64,000 nucleotides of DNA from Immersiella caudata (Eukaryota > Ascomycota > Sordariomycetes > Sordariales > Lasiosphaeriaceae). Below, one piece after another: positions 11,790 through 22,794 of the stretch (position 1 is its first letter; each line of letters begins with the position of its first letter). The notes under the pieces were generated by a model. It searched no databases. It was not told the DNA's origin and saw nothing but the letters and a program-made list of their open reading frames with translations. The stretch spans positions 2,294,001 to 2,358,000 of the forward strand of contig JAULSU010000004.1 of the NCBI GenBank assembly GCA_030512335.1, read 5' to 3'. The position numbers were made by a program, and so were the translations under genes.

Positions 11790-12725
11790 CTAAACAACAA
11801 CCCCCATTTCCGATATTTGCTCGTCGGACTCTGTCTCCCCTGAGACCTGCTTCTCCTCCACCACCTTTCGATCTTCCACGTCCCAGATAGTAGAGACATC
11901 TGGTACCAGACTGACCGTCCAGAATACGACGTTGATCAACGTCGTATAGAACGGCGAGAACTTGCTGCTCGCGATTCCGAACGGGGCACACTGGCCCCAA
12001 GACTCCACCCCACGGAGGAGTCCGCTTCCACGGTAGAGCTCAAAAGTTCCGTCGCCCATGGTGCTGACCAGGAAGTACAGGTAGTTTTGCACCACGTTCC
12101 CCAACGTCTGCAGCATGATGTACACGCCGAAGCCCCGTCCGAAGCCGGGGGTTGTCCAGTCCAGCCCCTTGAGCGTGCTGAGGAACTCGGACTCGTGCCG
12201 GATGTACACGACCCAGATCCACATGAGGGTGAACATTCCGCACGGCAGAAGGAAGCCTCCGCGGATGCTTGTTCAGACGGTGAGTTGCTGGGAATCTAGG
12301 AAGAGACCGAACAGGCCGCAGGCGATGGCTCCGGTGATGGCGGAGAGGAAGGAGGCGAGAGCGCGTGCACGAACGGAGAAGTATATTGTGAGGAACGAGC
12401 TGGTAAAGGTCAGGTATCAAGTCCACGCAAGATGTTTGCGGATGTTTCATATCTCAAATATCCCCGGTAAAGCGACGGCGGAGGGGATATGGGCAACAGC
12501 AGACCAATCTGCTCCAAGCTAGCCGTCTTCCAAAGCTGACAAAGACGGGAGAGAGGATGCAGAAGAGACCCATTGGCCAAATACCAATGAATCCCCGCCA
12601 TTGACGAGATAGGGGAGGAGGGCACCTCCTGCGCCGAGAGAGTTGGCATTCCGGAGGCCGGGACCGAGCAGGGCGACGAAGCCGCAGAAGATCATCTGCG
12701 CCAGGACGCTGCGGAAGAAGGCCAT
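11790..12725 (-). pseudogene. UNC93-like MFS (DUF895) transporter, decayed
   Basis: The N-terminal piece from ATG 12725 reads AFFRSVLAQMIFCGF, then GPGLRNANSLGAGGA and LPYLVNGGDSLVFG, the signature start of fungal UNC-93-like major facilitator proteins. A one-base shift moves the frame to GIWPMGLFCIL. After that the middle of the transporter is missing. The C-terminal half resumes with TFTSSFLTIYFSVRARA, an in-frame TGA (expected Arg, CGA-to-TGA) near 12275, and then an uninterrupted end (MFTLMWIWVVYIRHESEF to STIWDV). A frameshift, a large internal deletion and a nonsense codon make this a pseudogene. A live copy would be a multi-pass membrane protein of unknown substrate. Confidence 0.8.
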
Positions 12726-13830
12726 GATGGGCGTCGGGAGGGAACAAGTGGCTTGAGTATGCAAAACATCGTTTCGAAATGGTGAGGTGCGGTGTCAATG
12801 GGATATGTAGCTGATTCCGAGGGAATGGATGATGTGGCGGTTTGGGCACCGATGTCAAACTTTGTCTCCGACGATCGCCTTGCTGAGGCGCTGGGTGAGA
12901 TTAGACCCGGATACCGCCTCCACATTCGGGCTAGAGCTAAATGGCGTGCTCTTTGGTACTAACAACGTATGGGCGTGACATTCCCTGCTTTAGTTTGGCA
13001 TCGCAAAGTTGACGTGAAAAGTGGAAGTGTTTTCGTCGTTAGCAGTGCGCTTGAGGCCTTGCAAGCGTTGCCAAATTCTCGGCAGGAGACAACGTCTCTT
13101 CTCAGAAGCAAATCAACAAACTCGAGATGCAGAGGTTTCAAACTCAAAATCGACGACCCCCAAGAGCGGGGATGCAATCGACAAGTCTGTGGATTTCTGG
13201 TGGAGTCCCCGACTTTCGCACGATCGGTTCGGTGGAGATCCTTTCCACCGCAGCAATCACTGGCAGCAGCAAGCAAGCAAGCAAGCACGATCCTGTGGCT
13301 CAAAGGCGAAAAACTTGCTGCATACTTAGTGAGTACGCAAGCAAAGCAGCAATGGCCTATGCCAAAATTGCCCAAACGCAGTGCCGTTGGAACGCTGACT
13401 CGGGCGCTGACCTGAGGTCGAGAACACGATCGGCTGTTGCACTCGGGGTGTCCAGCTCCACAGGACCCCTGATGAAAGCTATCGAGAGACCTTTCACACG
13501 CTTCATCGTCCCCCATGATGGAATACATGGATTCCTGAGAAAATGATTGACTTCTGCGCTCCATTTCGAACTCCGCGACGCCTTTGAAGCGGTTGCCTTG
13601 AGACATGACGTCAGTGTCCAACACAGAATTTCAAGAGGGGCCAATAGAGGCCGTCACTTTGCAAATTGGTGCTGAAATGGCCCCTGTGAGCTTGAACTTC
13701 AACCAAACATCCCTATACCAACCTCTGATACCTCTGCGCGCTTCTTAGCGTCGTTGAGCATCTGCTACCGTTCTCCTGGTTCTGGCGGTTACCTTGTATC
13801 CACTTTTAAAATAAACGTTTCAACAAGACA
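12726..13830. other. Gene-poor stretch before the tRNA
   Basis: Open frames of up to about 220 codons occur on the minus strand (for example 13624-12959), but they overlap frames of equal length on the plus strand. They have no recognisable domain. A run of AAGCA units lies near 13269-13290. I do not call a gene. Confidence 0.4.
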
Positions 13831-13913
13831 GGCCGAGTGGCGCAATGGCTAGCGCATTACTTTCCGGTCATCACTGATGGTAAAGGCTCTGGGTTCGAAT
13901 CCCAGCTTGGTCG
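13831..13913 (+). tRNA. tRNA-Arg(CCG) with a 10-base intron
   Basis: A full cloverleaf folds by eye. The acceptor stem is GGCCGAG with CTTGGTC plus discriminator G. The D arm is GCGC/GCGC around AATGGCTA. The anticodon stem is TTACT with GGTAA. The variable loop is AGGCT and the T arm is CTGGG-TTCGAAT-CCCAG. The anticodon CCG lies at 13864-13866 and reads CGG (Arg). The anticodon loop is ten bases too long. The extra bases 13868-13877 sit after position 37, the canonical eukaryotic tRNA intron site. Confidence 0.92.
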
Positions 13914-14542
13914 GTTGGTTCGTTTTTTGCCCCGATCAGCACCGAATGCTCGTCTCCGCACAACTGACTTCAGGTACCCATTTTGGCTTGGGGTGCTGTT
14001 GGGATAGGGATTGGCCGCAAAAGTGGCGCAGGGGGATAGTGTGGTTCGTGCTTGCCAATTGCTTTTGTTTGTGGGTTCCCCTTCGCGCACAGTGCGGCTG
14101 CAGAAGTTAACTGTTCTGCTCCCGTCGATTGCCTCGTCTCCTCCGCATCCTCTCCGTCGGAACCGCGCGTCTTTTATTCTACTCTGGAATCCTGCAAAGT
14201 ATTCTTTCTGATCCTTTCGAAACGGCGAGACGCGCTACTTGGTCTGCTCGGCTGCGGTGCTGGCTGAATTGGGAAGCACGGAAGCTACAAGCGGCATCGT
14301 TTGCGGCGGCTGAATGAAGGCGCGAGTCACCGAAATGATGCATTACCGGTCCATCGAGCTCCGGAAGTGCCACCCCGGAGCATTCCCGTTGCGGCCAATA
14401 TCGGAAATGATGTCAGTTTCTCCGTCCTCTCTGCGCTCAGCACGACTGACACGACTTGGGGTTGCTCCCACATAGATCAGATCGGTAGCGGCACCCTGTC
14501 TAGAAAATTCGAGGCCTGAACCGACACCTTAAGGTAGTGACC
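13914..14542. other. Intergenic, nothing recognised
   Basis: Spacer between the tRNA and the endoglucanase start. It should contain the promoter and leader of the latter. The run just after the tRNA is GT/T-rich, consistent with a polymerase III stop region. No coding signal. Confidence 0.45.
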
Positions 14543-16490
14543 ATGAAGCCCAGAGCAGTGATAGGCGCAGTTGCCGTCGCTGGCTTCAAGCGCACGCTGG
14601 CTCAGGCTCTCGACTGCCCGATCGAAAACGACTTCAGACCATTATCGGCGGGACAATGGATTGAAGCCGCCAATCCTGGATGGAATGCTGGCAACACTCT
14701 CGACGCGGTCCCGGACGAAGGATCGTGGAACAACGCGCCGCTCCAAAACTCCACGCTCAGTCATGTCAAGTCGGCTGGCTACAAGTCTGTCCGCATTCCA
14801 GTTACTTACGCCGACCACTTCGTCACCGGATCCCCTGAATGGAAGATCAACTCGACATGGCTGCAACGCGTCTCAGACGTTGTCGATATGGCTACCTCCC
14901 AAGGGCTCTATGTTATCACCAACATGCATCACGGTATGGCTCCTGACACGTCTTGGCATTCACTTGGGGCTAACACGAACTGAACAGACTCGTGGAGCTG
15001 GGCCGATGTGTCTAAGCCTGACGCAAACCAGACCATGATTCAAGAGAAATTTTACTCATCTTGGCTGCAGATTGCAAAGCTGTTGGCATGCAAGTCAGCC
15101 ATGGTTGCACTCGAGCCCATCAATGAGCCACCTGGCACCACAGCTGAGCATGCGGAGCACCTTGACAAGTTAAACAAGCTTTTCCTCAAGGCCTTGGCTG
15201 AGACGGGTGGATACAACTCGCAGCGGGTGATTACTCTGTCCAACCTGGGTATGGGAGCCGACAGGATACAACTCTTCAAAAGGCCTGAGAACGTTACGAA
15301 TCCCTGGGCATACCAGTTCCATTTCTATTCTCCTTGTAAGTTTTCTTGCCTTTTGAAGTTTGATCGTGGCTCTGACACGCTGAAGATGACTTCATATTCA
15401 GCGCGTGGTAAGTCCTTGCTCCATGGTCGGCTGAGACAGACATTGAGCTGACGGTGTCAGGGGTAAAACAATCTGGGGTAGCGCAGCCGATAAAGCAGCC
15501 ATTGCGGCCGAACTTTCTTCTGTTCGCGGAAACCTCTCAGCCGAAGCCGATGTCCCCATCCTTCTTGGCGAGTTTGACGCTTCCCAACTGAATCTTGAGC
15601 CCGCAGCCCGATGGAAATGGTTCGACTTCGTCGTCCGCACCGCAAAATCCCTCGGCATGACGACTGTTCTCTGGGATAATGGCCTGGATAACCTCGACCG
15701 CGCAACTGGCACATGGCGAGACAAGATCGCAGTCGATATCACCATGTCGGTGCTCAGGGGCGAGAACAACTCCCTTGCCGACAGCACTACCGACGGCTCA
15801 GCTACCACGCAGGAGAGCTCGGCATACGTCTTCAACAAGGTCGGGAGCGGCGTGACAGATAAGACACTGCCATTCATTATGAACGGAAACAACTTCACGA
15901 ACCTGACGGTGGGCTCTGCTCTGTTGAAGGAAGGTGAAGACTACACCTTGGCCGACTCCGCCGTCACGCTGAAGCAAGCGTTTTTGGCCAAGTATCTCTC
16001 TGCAACCGCTGAACCCGGGACTAAGGCAAACATCACGGTCTCTTTCTCTGCTGGGGCCCCGTCGCAGATTGAGCTTGTCCAGTGGGACGTTCCAACTCTC
16101 AGCTGGTACTCTGTCCCTGCCAAGGACGTCGCCAAAGGATCAGACCTGCAAATCCCTATCACATGGAAAGGTCTGCATCGAGTTGCCGCCGTCAAGATTG
16201 CAACCTCGGAAGGGACGTACTTGTTTGACGATTGGACGCAGTATTTACCCGACCTGCAAAAGGGTCGCGGGGTATGTGATTCAGTTTCATTTGTTCTTGC
16301 GTTTTGTGGTGACTGACATGGAGCGCAGACATTCAACAGCCAGTGGAACTTTGACCACGACCGAGTCATCATCACCAAAGCGGCGGTGGAGGCGGCACTC
16401 GCTTCGGGGAAAAATACGACCTTCACATTCGAGTTCTACCCCCGTGCGGCAGGGAACGGGAACACTGTTGGATTTGCACTGACTGCCTAA
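14543..16490 (+). CDS. Secreted GH5 endoglucanase with CBM_X2 domain
   Basis: Five exons: 14543-14933, 14988-15335, 15386-15407 (22 bases), 15461-16271 and 16329-16490; 577 residues. Each junction has GT-AG ends and keeps frame, for example MHH/DSWSWAD and FYSPY/DFIFSAW/GKTIWG. A short N-terminal leader (AVAVAGFKRTLAQA) looks like a signal peptide. The GH5 barrel carries NPGWNAGNTLD, VRIPVTYADH, the acid/base Glu177 in EPINEP, and the nucleophile Glu291 in LLGEFDA. After residue 370 a CBM_X2 (Ig-like) module follows (LPFIMNGNNFTNL, YTLADSAVTLKQAFL). The enzyme should cut beta-1,4-glucan outside the cell. The tail after residue 500 (SQWNFDHDRVIITKAAVE) resembles the end of GH5_2-type fungal cellulases. 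Confidence 0.92.
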
Positions 16491-17125
16491 CGAGCGACCC
16501 AAACAATGTATTGACCGTGTGCTCGGATCGGGCTGGAGGATACCATTAGGTCGTTGATTGGCATTGGCCACACTATGAACATGTTCTGGATTCTACCGGG
16601 TATAATGTGCTGTGAAACAGAGGACCACTGCCATCCTGATCTCCATACCGTATGCACCCTGATCATTACTCTTGACCGAAACCGGCCACTGGCAACAACA
16701 CTTGTTTGGCCCGGCCCAGCCAGCTCAGCTGGGAAATGAAGACTGGTTTGTTCAACCCGACACCAGCAGCCACTCAGCCCCCTCAACCGGCAGAGAGGAC
16801 TGGTTTGTTCAGCCTGACGCCAGCAGCAGCCCAGCCAACGATGCCGGGGCCCCAATATGCACAACCAATGGTCAATATAGGATACAAAAGGCCACCACCC
16901 ATAGAGGTAGGAGTGTTTTTCGGCCACAGCTCGCCGTCGCCGCTCCCCTCACCAGCTGGAGCGTCCCCTGGTTCCACTCAGCCTGGAACACCGTTGGCAG
17001 CCTTAAGTCCGCAGGGCTTTGGACCCAGACTCGTCACCACATCAAAGGCTGCCGGGGGGACGGTGCAGAAACCAGTCCTGTTGCAACTATTACCGGAATC
17101 CTTTTTCCAAATTGTGCCGTTGTGA
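16491..17125 (+). other. Possible relic of a Pro-rich repeat protein
   Basis: A plus-strand frame from about 16680 to 17125 encodes a Pro/Ala-rich text with imperfect repeats: TGLFNPTPAATQP, then TGLFSLTPAAAQP, and a weaker upstream copy. At DNA level the unit ACTGGTTTGTTCA recurs at about 16741 and 16799. No clear start or splice structure is visible and no family is recognised, so I do not call an intact gene. Confidence 0.3.
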
Positions 17126-17509
17126 GAGGAGCGGGCCCTTACCTGGGTAATGAAAGGAATTGAGGCAGCATCACAGATGGAGCCAAAAGCCATCATGAAT
17201 AGATCCGTGCCACGCCTGTTGCGCACTTGATTGACAATACCGCTCTTGTGCATTCCCTGAGTTCCACACTTGCTGGTGTTACCCAGGAACTTTGTGGTCC
17301 TCTATTCTTCGTGTACGCACCGTGAGCTGTCAAAAGGACGGGGACCCTTCCACATTGGTCCTTCAGGTCATGACTAGCCTTGATCAGGTCGCTAATCACT
17401 TAGCCGTTGAGCATGGGAATTATCTTGATCAAGGTAAGACCATGGAGAGGTTGATCAGGGCTTGATCACCCTCATCCCCGAGAATCACAACTCGTCGCTA
17501 CGCCGAAAA

Positions 17510-17880
17510 AACGGGTCTCGAGGTCTGGGTACAGTACCAGGGTAGCCGTACTTCCGCTTGCTGCCGAATTCGTGGGTTTCTGTGACGTTGCCGGTGGTAT
17601 CGACAAATTTTCTTGTCAGCCTCCAGACCAGCGCTTCCGAGATGATGGCTCCAGCATCGGTGGGTGGCGCGGCATTTTCGAGTATCTGCCGGAAGTCCCG
17701 AGAAGATGCTCGTGGAGGTTCCGAAACCCTTGGACTTTTAGCACGAGCGTTGCCATAAAGTCTTTGTGTGTCATGTCGATAAATCTGGCATCCCCAAGCA
17801 CCAAAGCCCCCTTGGATTCAAGCTTTGATGGGCGGCATCTCGTAGGGGATAAGAGATAGGCCATCGATATTAGCAACATG
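17510..17880 (-). pseudogene. Polyketide synthase KR-ACP fragment, decayed
   Basis: The minus strand reads EMPPIKA, a TGA, then IQG, a one-base shift, and GALVLGDARFIDMTHKDFMA followed by KVQGFRNLHEHLL. This is the conserved stretch of a ketoreductase domain of fungal highly reducing polyketide synthases (usual form: QGA.VL.D..F..M....F.....KVQG..NLHE). In a second frame from 17701 it continues with DFRQILENAAPPTDAGAIIS and EALVWRLTRKF, matching the linker and start of the acyl-carrier domain. About 100 residues that normally separate the two are missing. Nothing else of the synthase remains. This is a dead fragment. Confidence 0.7.
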
Positions 17881-19202
17881 TGCTATCCGCGCTCCGCGGC
17901 GATAAGCCAAACGCATTTCGCAGGAAGGAAACAAGTACGTGTATCCATTTTCTTGGGATGCGTATGCCAGCGTCGTGGGTTAACTTTTCGACTCTAGCCC
18001 CTGAGCCATGCTGCGGTATCTTCCGAGATGCCCACGACCCACCCCCCATCATCTCGCAACCACCTCCATGCTGTCACTCGCTTCATGTTATCTCAGAAAT
18101 GACAACAGGACCAGAAGTAGCTGCATCGCAAGGATAGGCTCTTCACCCACACCCTCTTCGATTTCACCCCGCAAGAAGTGAGCGCGAGGGTTTCAGATGG
18201 CCAACCCGGCAACAAGACAAACATCACGAGGCGTCTACTCCCAATCCACCCTCGCCGCCCACGATGGCGCAATTTGCCGTGTTGGTTTGTGGATCGCGCA
18301 TATTCCTGATTGCTTACGAATCCATCACCGAGACACGCAGCGATGGGTCTGAACCTGCTGAAAGCGCGGCAGACCGTGATCGGGGACATGAGGGGCAATC
18401 AGGCCACTGACATGCTCGCGGGGACTCTGGTTGAGACGCGCCAATCGGAGAGCTCGCGGGGTTGGTTTGGTCTCTGTGGCTGGCATCGTGACCTTGGTGG
18501 CCAATAGCGCCCATTCACAAGTGGAAACGGGGGGAGCCGGAAAAAAAGAATGACATGCATCAAAGTTCTCAATCTCAAGTGCCGGCCTTCGTCGCGATGC
18601 TGTAAGAGCTGAAAATAGTGTGGTTGGCCACCCAATGGGACGGGGCTGAGGTCTAGGCCTTTGGGAACTCGGCCTGAAATCCGGCCTGAGGAGGCTGAGG
18701 AAGCTGAGAATCTGGGCCCTTCACCTCCCCCACGCTGCGAGCCAAGCTTCAGGGACCCCGTTATCGCCAGCCCAGTATTTACCCTCTACCGCGTCGATGG
18801 GGTTCGGCAGATGCCGAAATGGGTGGCCGAACGAGAATATCATTGGCGGGGGCGGCTCGGTAGATGTCCAGCGTCGCTTGTTAGAACAGCCGGTGCGGCA
18901 TGCGATCGGCTCGCGGGTATAAACAAGCCACTTATTTCATCCCGCGCCTGCATACCCCAGCATGATGCAGGCGGGAGAGCCAGCAAAGGGACTCGAGACT
19001 GATGTTGTCGTCGTCAGCGGTTTGCGTCGAACGACGCCATCGTGATTTTTTGTCGGTGGTGTCGGTGGTGTTGGTGGCGTTTTATTTTTTTCACGATGGT
19101 TGCCAAAGATAAATACTCGTGTTCCTTAGCCGTGGTACCGGTTGTGTTCTGCTGTGCCTCATCCCACACTCCAATCCTGATCCCATTACAACAACACAAA
19201 AC
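17881..19202. other. Intergenic, nothing recognised
   Basis: About 1.3 kb without a gene I can support. The last 250 bases upstream of 19203 are the probable promoter and leader of the LysM gene. Confidence 0.45.
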
Positions 19203-20203
19203 ATGTTGCTCGACGCCGCAAACATCCTCTTTGCCAGCCTGTTGCTGTCTCGCCCGGCGAGCGGGGAGCTGGAAGCTCGGGGCAGATACTACGGCTTTCA
19301 TGGCTTCCCCAAGTACCGCTACGAGCCCAACACTATCGCATACTGCATATGGTGGCTCGACAACCAGGGTGACTGGACATGCGATAGGGTAAAGCACGAG
19401 TTGGGCTTGTCTTTGAAAGACTTCCATGACTGGGTAAGACTTCCCCTCCATCCCTTTTACCGCTTGACCTAACGTTTCAAAAGAACCCTTCGATCCCCGT
19501 TGACTGCAGAGGTCTCCCCAGGGAGCAATCCTTCTGCATTGCCAAAGGCCGGCCGCGGTTCGTCTCGACCACGACGCGAACCCTCACCATCCCGGTGACA
19601 ACAACTGCCACCTTCAACAGAACCGTGACGGCGACGACTACCGCGACCCTCAACAGGACTTTGACTGCGACCACCACCGCCACGCTCAACCGGACGCTAA
19701 CAGCAACTACAACCGCCACATTTAACCGCACCGTGACAGCTCCATGCGCGACTGGCGGCGGCGGCAACGGAACAGCAAGCGCCAGCCGCACGCTGACCTC
19801 CTCCGGCGGCGGCGGCGGCGGCGGATCTGCCAGCTCCAGCCGATCAGTTGCCCCGACCTCCGGATCCGCAACCGTCAGTCGCAATGCCACCGTGACTTCC
19901 GGCAGCGGCACCGTCAGCCGGACCCTTTCCAGCACCGGGACCGCCTCTGCGTCGCTCAACAGGACTGTGACCCCAAGCGGAAGCCCGGTTCCAAGCGCCA
20001 ACCGGACTGTGACCGGCACCGGAACGGTATCATCGAGGCCTTCAGCTTCCGGCACCGGACCGTCGGTGCTGCCTTCGACTACAGCGCCGGCTCCTCCTGC
20101 AGCTACGACCTCGCCTGTGACAGCTGGCGCGGCCAATGTTGCTGGGAGCACACTCTCGATTGTGTTTGGTGGGCTCGTGGCGGTTGCTGTCTTTTGGTTG
20201 TAA
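19203..20203 (+). CDS. Secreted LysM-like, Ser/Thr-rich protein with GPI-type tail
   Basis: Two exons, 19203-19433 and 19484-20203 (intron GTAAGA...AAAAG), 316 residues. A signal peptide is followed by one LysM-like domain spanning the intron: IAYCIWWLDNQGDWTCD, GLSLKDFHDW/NPSIPVDC, then SFCIA. The Cys pattern and WNPS motif are those of fungal LysM domains, which bind chitin or related glycans. After residue 105 comes a Thr/Ser-rich stalk with four copies of a 12-residue repeat (TATTTATLNRTL type), each with an NRT glycosylation site. The end (NVAGSTLSIVFGGLVAVAVF) is hydrophobic and preceded by small residues, as in GPI-anchored proteins. It is likely a heavily glycosylated cell-wall protein. 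Confidence 0.78.
19600..19740 (+). repeat. Coding tandem repeat, about 36 bases, four copies
   Basis: Four imperfect units encoding T-A-T-T-T-A-T-(L/F)-N-R-T-(L/V) lie in tandem within the stalk of the LysM protein. Each supplies an N-glycosylation sequon and many O-glycosylation sites. Confidence 0.85.
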
Positions 20204-20244
20204 GGGTGCCGAAGGTGTAGAGGTGTCGAAGTCGGAGAGGTTGC

Positions 20245-20320
20245 TGGGGGAGAGGTCTGGTGGAGAGCTCTGGTGGTGAGCTCTGGTGGAGAGCTCTGGT
20301 GGAGAGCTCTGGTGGTGAGA
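20245..20320 (+). repeat. Minisatellite, about 17-18 base unit
   Basis: The unit GGTGGAGAGCTCT / GGTGGTGAGCTCT recurs four to five times directly after the LysM gene stop. It is non-coding and probably hypervariable in length. Confidence 0.8.
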
Positions 20321-20640
20321 CACGGGTTCGGTTGTTGATAGTTCGGCGATGTGTGAAAAGGGTGCCCGGCTTTGACGACGTCTGAGTGTAGCATGAATGA
20401 ATGGATAAGATGAAGGGATTAATGAGGGCTATGACTTCATGTCGATCGTTGTTTCTAGTTTAGCATCATGGTAGATTGAGCGAAGCGATGTTTCTTTTCT
20501 GGCTTGTTTGGGTTTCGTTGACACACAAACTTGTGAATGGTCCATCAACATCGCCAAGCTTCTTCTCCTTGCTCGATTGGGTGCTCGAACGACGCTCGGG
20601 TTTCCAATCAGAGCTCTAGCCAACCACCTATGATTCAAGC
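20321..20640. other. Intergenic, nothing recognised
   Basis: Spacer between the LysM gene and the convergent DUF3176-like relic; likely 3' untranslated sequence. No other signal. Confidence 0.4.
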
Positions 20641-20645
20641 AAACT

Positions 20646-21250
20646 CTATTGCTGCGGCTCGGGACCCGCTTCCTCGCCCCAACCGGCCTTGGGTGGCCCC
20701 TGAGATCTGCTCAACTTCACCCTCACAGTGTCGTTATACTCTTCCATGGCGTCAACGTCCGCAAGACCCGGCACGCGATGTCTTGTTGAATCCTCCATAC
20801 CGCACCACAGCAAAGGAAGTGCGGAAGTTTTCCATGGAACTCTTGGCTGACCTGACCCAAAGCTTGGCCGAGTGGGCTGTGACGATTGGGCAACGATGAC
20901 GACGAGAAAGACCAGCGTCAGGCCCAATACGGCGGCGTCGAGAAGTGAATCCATTTGAGCTCGCCAGTCCCTTCGGCCACAGGAAAGAGCAATGCAGCCC
21001 TAAAGATGGTTGTGAGAATCGATAACAGTGAGTTGATGTTGAGCAGCGACGGCCAGTCCGGCTGCTCTTTGTCCTTTCGCGTCGTAAGTAGTGAGATAAT
21101 GGCAAGCGGGAGAGGAGAGGTGGTATATTCTGGTTCAAGGTTTGAGCGTCGGCTCGCCAGGCTTCCTTCGTTGAGGCCATTTTGACTCTGATAAAAGCCA
21201 CCTTCAGGATACGGCCGTTTGTTGTTTTTTTTTGGCTTGTGAAAAGGCAT
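20646..21250 (-). pseudogene. DUF3176-type membrane protein fragment
   Basis: A minus-strand frame beginning near 21250 reads SPLPLAIISLLTTRKDKEQP, DWPSLLNINSLLS, then ILTTIFRAALLFPVAEGTG and ELKWIHFS. This is the N-terminal hallmark of DUF3176 fungal membrane proteins (W....LN...S...T..RAAL..PVAE...QLKW). It then stops, where the family continues with RPL.D...FD.ASRGPWGS. A shifted frame (20954-20646) carries one hydrophobic helix, VLGLTLVFLVVIVAQ, that could be the next segment. The usual extracellular domain of several hundred residues is absent. I read it as a truncated relic, though a short spliced gene cannot be excluded. Confidence 0.5.
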
Positions 21251-22422
21251 CGATAGCCACTTTGTTCGAACACGGGGCCTTGTTGTTTGCGGTTTTTTAT
21301 ACGTTGCGCTTATTTATGGCTTGCAGCCAAAAATCCAAAACCCAAAGGTAATGGCAACAAGCGTGATCGTTGCGAGGACGAAGCTCGTGACTTCGGGTGG
21401 CCAGAGCCACTGGGGCAGAGCTAGCTTTCTGACTCAGCCGAATCTCGGTCAAGACCTTGTTGTTGGCTCCTTAGTCGAGCTTTTCGTCGGGTGCTGCTTT
21501 TCTGGGCCTCGTTCAAGTAGCTGGGCGACGACTTCGGCAGACTCGGAAGTGGGCGCGCTATGGATGCTCGCGTCAGGGTGCACTGGATCCCAAGCTGTCG
21601 GACGGGGAAATCGCTGAACGCTCTATATTCTCCATTGCTGATTCGGTTCAACGACGCGTACTCCGTAATGTTGTTGTCTCCTGACGGTGTTTCCAAACCA
21701 CGGCCAAAGCGTGAAGCTGAGAAGGGCTTGCCGTTGACATTTTATGTCCCCGATCAGAATGAATCTGCTGCCCAAAGCCACCGATGAGCTCTCCATTGGA
21801 CAGTGCAGAGCAGACGCAGCTCAGCCGCAGCTCAGCCGCATCGTTGCAAGCCCGGCACCCAAGTCATGAGTGGGTAAATCAGCGTCCAATGCAAGGTAGG
21901 TGGAATCTAATTGACGAGAGATAGGCTGCTGTCCGTTTCTTGAGTGCTCGTTTGGTGGCTGAAGTGGGGAACTGCAAGCCAAGCAATATAGGGTTAGGGT
22001 TCAAGTTCAGCAGGCTGGGGAGTGGTCCTCCTCCTCTCCCAACACAAAACTAAATGTGTAATAGCATTGCAAGCGCTTCTGATCAGAATGAGGCGGGCTC
22101 TTGGTTCCCTGTGGCATCATCCAACGTTTAGGTTGATGCTGGTGTTACCAGATCACGCGAACCCCGAATTTTTGCGCCCTAATTGTGGGGATGGCGTTCG
22201 GCAATCTGGGCGCTGACCCGTGGTGTGGTTGCCCGGCCACAAACATTCCTCGGTGAGCACGGGGCGCCTTCCCCACGAGCTTGGCGCGTTTCCCATTTAA
22301 CTTGTCAGTGCCACCACCCTTCCACCCGCGCCCTCTTTCCGACGTTCGGATCTCGCACCCACCAACCATCTCCAACCGTCCCGTCTAACCACCAATTGAA
22401 ACGCCCCAACCTCTCCTCCACA
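21251..22422. other. Intergenic; small interstitial telomere-like motif
   Basis: No gene supported. Near 21990-22000 the text AGGGTTAGGGTT matches two units of the fungal telomere repeat TTAGGG. CAGCTCAGCCG units repeat near 21815-21840. The part after 22270 is CT/C-rich leader of the next gene. Confidence 0.4.
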
Positions 22423-22794
22423 ATGCAGTTCAAGATGGAAATCGACAACCCGCGAAAGAGGTGCCGCGCCCTCGACGACTACGAGGAGGAGGATCACATG
22501 GCCAAGAAGACGCGGTCCGACATGTCCGACATGTTCGCGTCGACACGCGACTCCGCATCTCCCAGCCCTAGCGACAGCGCCGTTTCGACGCCCGCATCAA
22601 TCGACGAGAGCCATGATCCCTTCTTTTCCCGACCCAAGCCTCATTCGTCAGGAACGATTATTTCTGGGTGGAACCAAGCACGGCGGATGGAGGACCTGCG
22701 GCAACGTTATCCCTGGCTGTACGGCAGCACACAAGTGAGCATTGGCCTTCTCCGATCCCCATTTGCAACTGAGCTGACACAGCGTTCACAGTGA
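22423..22794 (+). CDS. Small conserved-type hypothetical protein, nuclear-looking
   Basis: Start at the ATG in CACAATGC (22423). The protein is short, charged and Ser-rich: basic patches (NPRKRCRAL, MAKKTRSDMSDM) look like nuclear targeting signals, followed by an acidic/serine linker and a conserved-looking end (ISGWNQARRMEDLRQRYPWL). A good intron (GTGAGC...CACAG, 22735-22791) would leave CAA then TGA, giving 104 residues. Unspliced reading passes through those 57 bases without a stop and ends at the same TGA, giving 123 residues. I do not recognise a family with a known function. Confidence 0.6.
   Translation: MQFKMEIDNPRKRCRALDDYEEEDHMAKKTRSDMSDMFASTRDSASPSPSDSAVSTPASIDESHDPFFSRPKPHSSGTIISGWNQARRMEDLRQRYPWLYGSTQVSIGLLRSPFATELTQRSQ

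Noticed and set aside
12959..13624. 220-codon minus-strand open frame
   Set aside because: It overlaps plus-strand frames of similar length, has scattered composition, no domain and no splice context. A real gene is not supported.
21985..22002. Possible telomere or chromosome end signal (AGGGTTAGGGTT)
   Set aside because: Only two units and ordinary genes on both sides; an interstitial coincidence is more likely.
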